In this document: piece after piece, positions 5,700-9,675 of the stretch
Position numbering within the stretch: the stretch's first letter is position 1
Layout of the letters: each line of letters opens with the position of its first letter
DNA from: JBBREP01 sp036501845
GTDB lineage: Bacteria; Actinomycetota; Acidimicrobiia; IMCC26256; PALSA-610
Length of the DNA stretch: 9,675 bases
Assembly (NCBI GenBank): GCA_036501845.1
Contig: DASXZO010000168.1
Coordinates: 1 to 9,675, forward strand
Reading direction: 5' to 3'
The notes under the pieces: model-generated
The model's input: the letters and a program-made list of their open reading frames with translations, nothing else
What the model was told of the DNA's origin: nothing
The model's database searches: none
Program-made: the position numbers and the translations under genes

Positions 5700-7454
5700 C
5701 TACAGATCCCAGAAGCGCATGCGGTCGTGGTGCGTGAACGCGGCGCGCAGCTCGGCTTCGCGGTCGGCCGTGAACGGCACGTACTCGTCGGCGCCACGTT
5801 CGCGAATCCAGATGGCGTCGTCGTGCACGCGGTCGGCGCGCCACTTCTCGTGCTGCAACGTGCGCTTCACGATCTTGTTCGTGCCAGTGGTTGGCGGTTC
5901 GCTCATGAGGCGCACATAGCGCGGCCGCCACTTCGGACCGATGGCGGCGATGCTGTCGAGCCAGCCCGCGAAGGCCTTTCCGTCGAACGTCGCACCGTCG
6001 GCGAGCACCAGGCCCGCCATCACCTGATCGCCGGCGGCCTCGTCGGGCACGCCGTAGGCCGCAGAGATGATCACGTCGGGCGCCGAGCGCAATGCTTCCT
6101 CGATCGGTGCCGCGGTGAAGTTCTCGCCGTCGACACGAATCCAGTCGGCATTGCGGCCCGCGAAGTAGAGGTAGCCGTTGCCGTCGAAGTAACCGAGGTC
6201 GCCCGACCAGTACCAACCGAAGCGCGACGTCTTCGAGGTGGCGTCGTCGTTCTTGTAGTAGCCCTCGAACGGTCCGACGCCCGCCATGTTCACGATCTCG
6301 CCCACGCAGTCGGCCGCGTTGAGCAGACGGCCGTCGGCGTCGAACTCGCCGACCGGCTTCGGATTGCCGTCGTCGTCGACCACCTTCACGCTGTCGGCGG
6401 GCCGGCCGAGCGCGGTGGGCGGAGTGGTGGCATCGCGATTCACCGCGATGCCGCCTTCGGTCGCGCCGTACGAGTCGATCACCTCGATGCCGTAGCGCGA
6501 CGCGAACTTCGCGACCACCTCCGGCGATCCCTCGTTCCCGAAGGCGATGCGAATGGTGTTGTCGGCATCGTCGGGCTGTTCGGGCGTGGCGAGCAGGTAC
6601 GCGAGCGGCTTGCCGGTGTAGCTGAAGTAGGTGGGCCGGTAGTGGCGCACGTCGGGCAACCAGCCACGCGCCGAGAATTTGCGCGCGAGCGCGCACGCGC
6701 AACCGGCCACCACCGTGGGCGCCCAACCCACCTGCACCGCGTTCGAGTGGAACAGCGGCATCGCCACGTAGCTGCAGTCGTCGCCGCCGAGGCCCATGAG
6801 GATCGCCATGCGGTTTCCCGTGACCATCAGCCGGCGCTGCGAGCAGATCACCGCCTTCGGCGCGTCGCTCGTTCCCGACGTGAAGATCAGCGCCCAGATC
6901 GAATCGACGTCGGGCTCGATCTCAGGATCGCGCGCCTCCATCTCGGCGAGTTCAGCCGACAGCGGCGGGCCGAGCGTGCCCGGCGTGTCGTCGAAGCGGT
7001 CGCTCACGAGCACCGGGGGGAGATCCTTGGCGATCGGCGCGAGCAGCGCTTCGTGGCGCGGTTCGACGATCACCAGACCGCAGTCGGTGTGGCGGGCGTC
7101 GCGCAGCAGGTGCTCGTCGCGCCGAGTGTGGTTGAGCCCCACCACCGTGCCGCCGATCAGCGCCGCGCCGCCGAACAGGAAGAGATAGTCGGGCGTGTTG
7201 TCGAGCAGTACGCCCACGTGGCGCGGCGCGCCCTCGGGGAGCCGGGCGAGCAGTAGCTGCGCGACCCGGCACGACTCCTCGAAGTACTCGCCGTGTGTCC
7301 ATGAGCGCTCACCGAACTTGATCGCCACGCGGTTGCGGATCTCGGGGTCGGTGCCGTTGCGGCGCAGCAGTGCGGCGGCGTTGGGCGCCACGAGTGGCGC
7401 CTGGCCGGGCGCGGGGGCCGTGCGGCCCGTGGGCGCGGAGGAGGAGGCGGTCAT
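5700..7454 (-). CDS. Acyl-CoA synthetase, AMP-forming (FATP / FadD17-like)
   Basis: This 584-residue adenylate-forming ligase activates a carboxylic acid to acyl-AMP and then acyl-CoA. Motifs appear in order: P-loop IFTSGTSDAPK (190-200), the MPLFHSNAV strand (232-240), YGATEGG (329-335), the hinge-side YWSGDLGYFDGNGYLYFAGR (415-434, with ribose-binding Asp419) and the C-terminal TGTNKIVKR, where Lys527 is the likely catalytic lysine. The segment FSYTGKPLAYLLATP with a following FGNEG is typical of FATP-type very-long-chain and steroid-acid ligases such as mycobacterial FadD17 and FadD19; I make this link from memory of the family, not from a search. The ATG start has an AGG nearby. It ends in TAG, 17 bp before the dehydrogenase, a FadD-FadE order that fits beta-oxidation of a long or branched acid. 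A divergent thioesterase operon lies upstream. The substrate is not resolved. Confidence 0.93.
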   Translation of the reverse strand: MTASSSAPTGRTAPAPGQAPLVAPNAAALLRRNGTDPEIRNRVAIKFGERSWTHGEYFEESCRVAQLLLARLPEGAPRHVGVLLDNTPDYLFLFGGAALIGGTVVGLNHTRRDEHLLRDARHTDCGLVIVEPRHEALLAPIAKDLPPVLVSDRFDDTPGTLGPPLSAELAEMEARDPEIEPDVDSIWALIFTSGTSDAPKAVICSQRRLMVTGNRMAILMGLGGDDCSYVAMPLFHSNAVQVGWAPTVVAGCACALARKFSARGWLPDVRHYRPTYFSYTGKPLAYLLATPEQPDDADNTIRIAFGNEGSPEVVAKFASRYGIEVIDSYGATEGGIAVNRDATTPPTALGRPADSVKVVDDDGNPKPVGEFDADGRLLNAADCVGEIVNMAGVGPFEGYYKNDDATSKTSRFGWYWSGDLGYFDGNGYLYFAGRNADWIRVDGENFTAAPIEEALRSAPDVIISAAYGVPDEAAGDQVMAGLVLADGATFDGKAFAGWLDSIAAIGPKWRPRYVRLMSEPPTTGTNKIVKRTLQHEKWRADRVHDDAIWIRERGADEYVPFTADREAELRAAFTHHDRMRFWDL

Positions 7455-7540
7455 CGGCCTGCGAACGTACTTGGCGCGCCCGCGCTGGCGCCCCTTTTGC
7501 GAGCCGCCGCGCGAGGCGGCCCGCGTAGGCTCGACCGCCT
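7455..7540. promoter_or_regulatory. Divergent intergenic region, acyl-CoA synthetase / thioesterase
   Basis: This 86-bp gap separates the ATG of the leftward synthetase and the GTG of the rightward thioesterase. It contains a hairpin-capable inverted repeat, GCCGCC (7503-7508) and GGCGGC (7515-7520), and the 8-bp palindrome GGCGCGCC (7473-7480). On the leftward strand, TACGTT (complement of 7464-7469) fits TANNNT close to the synthetase start. On the rightward strand, TAGGCT at 7526-7531 fits the same pattern nine bases before the GTG. Neither has a good -35. No KstR-like operator (TnnAACnnGTTnnA) is visible. A shared regulator of both operons is plausible but not shown. Confidence 0.3.
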
Positions 7541-8392
7541 GTGGGTGACCTCGGGATCGACACCACCATCACCGGCGGCCAAGGCCGCTATGCCGCCACG
7601 ATGTCGCGCCACTGGGAGATCTGGGGTCCGCAGGGCGGCTACGTCGCGTCGTTCGCGCTGCGCGCCGCCGGAGCACACTGCGGGCTCCCCCGCCCGGCAA
7701 GCATCGTCGGCCACTTCCTCGGAGTGGCCAGCTTCGACGAGCCGATCGACATCGCGTGCACCACGTTGCGCAGCGCCAAGACTGCGCAGTCGGTTCACGT
7801 GTCGATCACCCAACAGGATCGACCAATTTTCGACGCCTTGGTGTGGGGCACCGTCACCGGCCTGCAAGGCCTCGAGCACCAGTACGCCACGATGCCGCAC
7901 TTTCCGAGCTGGTCGGAGCTGCCCACCATCCAAGAGCGGCTCGAGTCGGTCGGCGAGAAGTGGGAGCCTTGGTTCCCGTTCTGGGAGAACTTCGAGCAAC
8001 GACCGCCCGAGTGGCGTACCGACTGGAACGAGCGCGCACCGGGCAGTCAGCCTCCGGAGTGGTCGCAGTGGCTGCGCTACGCGCCCACGTCGTCGTTCGA
8101 CGATCCGTGGCTCGACGCGTGCCGCCTGCTGATCATCGTCGACGTCGGCAGCTGGCCGTCGGTGCAGGCGCACCACAACGTCGCCGACATCATCGCCCCG
8201 AGCATCGACCTGGCGTGCGAGTTCCACCGCATCGATCCGAAGGCCGAGTGGTTGTTCGCCCTCGGCACCTCGCCGTCGTCCGACGGCGGCCTGATCGCCA
8301 CGCATCAGTCGGTGTTCGCCGACGACGGCCGGCTGCTCGCGAGCGGCGTGAGTCAACTGCTCTGCCGCCCGACACGGGGCCAGCGCGGCTGA
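7541..8392 (+). CDS. Acyl-CoA thioesterase-like protein, double hotdog (TesB / 4HBT_3 type)
   Basis: This 283-residue protein has the layout of two fused hotdog domains. The first begins with RHWEIWGPQGGYVASFALRA (23-42) and continues through PASIVGHFLGVASFDEPIDI and the KTAQSVHVSITQQDRPIF strand (about 80-97). After a Trp/Pro-rich linker (about 120-180), the second runs through DACRLLIIVDVGSWPSVQAH (192-211) and LIATHQSVFADDGRLLASG (251-269). TesB uses an Asp/Thr/Gln set in its second domain; Asp201 and Gln256 are candidates by position only. Family members hydrolyse acyl-CoA, though many actinobacterial copies have no known substrate. The GTG start has a weak ribosome-binding site but directly precedes the conserved region. 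Its stop is one base from the next start, and it diverges from the synthetase, which places it in acyl-CoA metabolism, perhaps releasing CoA from dead-end intermediates. Confidence 0.82.
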   Translation: MGDLGIDTTITGGQGRYAATMSRHWEIWGPQGGYVASFALRAAGAHCGLPRPASIVGHFLGVASFDEPIDIACTTLRSAKTAQSVHVSITQQDRPIFDALVWGTVTGLQGLEHQYATMPHFPSWSELPTIQERLESVGEKWEPWFPFWENFEQRPPEWRTDWNERAPGSQPPEWSQWLRYAPTSSFDDPWLDACRLLIIVDVGSWPSVQAHHNVADIIAPSIDLACEFHRIDPKAEWLFALGTSPSSDGGLIATHQSVFADDGRLLASGVSQLLCRPTRGQRG

Positions 8393-8393
8393 C

Positions 8394-9041
8394 GTGGAGG
8401 ATCGCCTCTCTGCGGGTCTGTATCTGGAGATGACCGACGGTGATCTCGACGCGTACGTGGCGGCGCGCATTCCTTCGCTGCTCGACGACCCCCACGTGCT
8501 CGGAGCCACGTGGTGGCGCAACGTGCACCCTGGTCGCAGCGACCTGCCGCGCGTGCTCGACGAGTTCTCGCACCTCGGCGTGTTCGAAGTCGATCGCGAC
8601 TTCTCGCCGCCCGCGTTGCCCGACGGTGTGCGCGGTCTGCACATGGCGCGCACGGGTCGACCGGGCCAGGGCACGGTCAGCGGCCGTCCGACCATCGGTC
8701 TCTCGCTCGTGCTGATCTCTCCTGAGGAGGATGCACGCGCCCAAGAACTGCGCGACTGGGCCGACTTCGTGCACATCCGTCACATCGCCGAGGCCGGGGT
8801 GCCCGGCTACACGATGATCACGCCCTACGTGAACGCCGAGCCGGGAGGGCACCCGCGCTTCATGCACTTCTACGAGATGGACTGCCGCGATCCCGAGCGC
8901 GCCTTCAAGTCGATGACGCCGCTCGTGGCGGCGCGGATGGGTGGCACGCGCTCCGACTACTTCCGCCAATGGGCGAACGGTCCGAGCCTGCGCATCATGT
9001 ACGTGAACACGTTTGAACGGGTGGGCGAGGCGCGCTCGTGA
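8394..9041 (+). CDS. Conserved protein of probable dimeric alpha/beta-barrel fold, function unknown
   Basis: I do not recognise a named family for this 215-residue protein. It looks like two ferredoxin-like lobes: residues about 8-85 (strand GLYLEM, helix DLDAYVAARIPSLL, strand ATWWRNV, helix, strand GVFEVD) and about 100-205 (strand IGLSLVLI, helix AQELRDWADFVHIRHI, strand YTMITPYV, strand RFMHFYEMD, helix). This resembles EthD-like or other dimeric alpha/beta-barrel proteins, but that is an inference from the strand and helix pattern. The second lobe has several His (127, 130, 153, 158), including HIRH, that could line a pocket. There is no signal peptide or membrane segment. The GTG start is one base after the thioesterase stop; an ATG at 8430 is possible but would cut into the first strand. 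The stop overlaps the nitroreductase start by 4 bp, so this is the middle gene of a coupled operon. Confidence 0.75.
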   Translation: MEDRLSAGLYLEMTDGDLDAYVAARIPSLLDDPHVLGATWWRNVHPGRSDLPRVLDEFSHLGVFEVDRDFSPPALPDGVRGLHMARTGRPGQGTVSGRPTIGLSLVLISPEEDARAQELRDWADFVHIRHIAEAGVPGYTMITPYVNAEPGGHPRFMHFYEMDCRDPERAFKSMTPLVAARMGGTRSDYFRQWANGPSLRIMYVNTFERVGEARS

Positions 9042-9640
9042 GTGCCGACTTCTTCGATGTTGTGGCGCGCCAGCGTGCGTACCGCGCGTTCACCGACGCG
9101 CCGGTCGACGACGCGACGATCGAGAAGCTGCTCGACGCCGCGGTGCGCGCACCGAACGCCGAGAATCGTCAGCCATGGGAGTTCGTGGTGGTGCGCGACG
9201 CCGCACTCCGCACCGCAATCGGCGAGTTGATGGCCAAGGCGTGGGACGGCGGCGGCCGCAGTTACTCGGAAGGCCGGCTCACCACCGCGATGCTGAACGA
9301 CGTCGACGCGGCGATGCACGGCGGCGTCGCCCGAGCGCCGGTGATCGTCGTGGTGTGCGCCGACCTCGACCGCGGCCACGAAAACGCAGTGCCGGCATCG
9401 ATCTTCCCTGCGATCCAGAACTTGCTGCTGGGCGCCACCGCGCTCGGCCTGGGTTCGGCGCTCACCACCATCGCCACCGTGTTCCGCTCCGAGTTGCAAG
9501 CGCTGCTCGCACTGCCCGCCAACGTGCGCCCACTCGCCGTCGTGCCCCTCGGCCATCCGGCGAAGCAACTCGGACCGTCCAAGCGCGAACCCGCGAGCAC
9601 CCACACCCACCGTGACCACTACGGAACCCCCTGGTCGTGA
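9038..9640 (+). CDS. Nitroreductase-family flavoprotein
   Basis: This 200-residue protein belongs to the nitroreductase superfamily, FMN-dependent oxidoreductases that reduce nitro groups, quinones, enones or other acceptors with NAD(P)H. The N-terminal FMN-phosphate motif reads RQRAYRAFTDAPVDDATIEK (11-30), followed by LLDAAVRAPNAENRQPWEFV (31-50), the usual A-P-(S/N)-x-x-N-x-Q-P-W element. Residues about 121-145 contain SIFPAIQNLLLGATALGLGS, matching the helix that packs over the flavin and at the dimer interface. The protein ends with a short polar tail. The start is GTG, overlapping the stop of the previous gene as GTGA, with GAGG at 9027-9030 seven bases upstream. Its place behind a thioesterase and opposite FadD/FadE genes suggests reduction of an unsaturated or ketone intermediate, but this is inference. 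It is shorter than typical NfsA-type enzymes and near the NfnB size. Confidence 0.88.
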   Translation: MSADFFDVVARQRAYRAFTDAPVDDATIEKLLDAAVRAPNAENRQPWEFVVVRDAALRTAIGELMAKAWDGGGRSYSEGRLTTAMLNDVDAAMHGGVARAPVIVVVCADLDRGHENAVPASIFPAIQNLLLGATALGLGSALTTIATVFRSELQALLALPANVRPLAVVPLGHPAKQLGPSKREPASTHTHRDHYGTPWS

Positions 9641-9648
9641 CGGGCGTC

Positions 9649-9675
9649 GTTTGACTTCGATTATCGAAGTCAAAC
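9649..9675. repeat. Perfect 12-bp inverted repeat with 3-nt loop at the window end
   Basis: GTTTGACTTCGA (9649-9660) and its exact complement TCGAAGTCAAAC (9664-9675) flank TTA. The element starts eight bases after the nitroreductase stop and is much more A+T-rich than the rest of the window. As RNA it would make a strong hairpin, so it could be a terminator for the thioesterase operon if a T-tract follows. As DNA it has the form of an operator for a dimeric repressor (TetR, MarR or GntR type), and it contains TTGACT, a good -35 hexamer, so it may belong to the promoter of the next gene. Because the sequence stops exactly at the end of the right arm, a fold-back assembly or library artefact is also possible. 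Confidence 0.6.

Noticed and set aside
5059..6726. Long minus-strand frame treated as one 555-residue protein
   Set aside because: Only the part from the ATG at 5682 leftward is dehydrogenase; the upstream extension is an out-of-frame shadow of the synthetase on the same strand, rich in Arg and without motifs.
5685..7256. 523-codon open frame on the plus strand, opposite the acyl-CoA synthetase
   Set aside because: It is exactly antisense to a gene with complete ligase motifs, its product is Arg/Val/His-rich without recognisable motifs, and long antisense frames are expected in GC-rich coding DNA.
7503..7520. GC-rich hairpin between the divergent synthetase and thioesterase as a terminator or riboswitch
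   Set aside because: It lies upstream of both genes, has a 6-bp stem only and no T-tract, and such stems are common by chance at this GC content; kept only as a possible operator within the intergenic entry.

Overview
The window looks like chromosomal DNA of a high-GC actinobacterium. The evidence is strong G/C bias at third codon positions, many GTG starts, start/stop overlaps between neighbouring genes, and mycobacterial-style FadD/FadE lipid genes. Acidimicrobiia or a related group is a reasonable guess, but nothing here (no rRNA or tRNA) fixes the taxon. I see no transposase, integrase, phage gene, CRISPR array or RNA gene.

Left part (1-4526). A leftward pair encodes two secreted proteins. 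The first is an alkaline-phosphatase-superfamily phosphoesterase (1001-2434). The second, joined to it by an ATGA overlap, is an RCC1-repeat beta-propeller (1-1004) that runs off the left edge and contains six blades with an exact 153-bp period. Divergent from them is a HAD-family hydrolase (2529-3257) whose motif I carries His where phosphatases have the second Asp. It overlaps tail to tail with a VOC/glyoxalase-fold protein (3248-3658). Next is an SBBP-type beta-propeller gene (3732-4526) with no signal peptide and no obvious ribosome-binding site, which looks 5'-truncated.

Middle (4549-7454). A leftward acyl-CoA activation and oxidation operon holds an acyl-CoA synthetase of the FATP/FadD17-like type, then, 17 bp downstream, an acyl-CoA dehydrogenase. 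The dehydrogenase is full length except for one in-frame TAG at codon 208. Three other genes in this window end in TAG, so genome-wide recoding of amber is unlikely.

Right part (7541-9640). A tightly packed rightward operon diverges from the synthetase. It encodes a TesB/4HBT_3-type thioesterase, a two-lobed protein of probable dimeric alpha/beta-barrel fold, and a nitroreductase-family flavoprotein. Thioesterase, synthetase and dehydrogenase all act on acyl-CoA thioesters, so the two divergent operons probably serve one catabolic route for a fatty acid, steroid side chain or similar acid; the substrate cannot be read from the sequence. The window ends exactly on a perfect 12-bp inverted repeat with a 3-nt loop.

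I did not find a convincing new multi-gene system. The items most worth checking are the amber codon in the dehydrogenase, the secreted phosphoesterase-RCC1 pair, the DYHGT HAD protein, the truncated propeller and the terminal palindrome.
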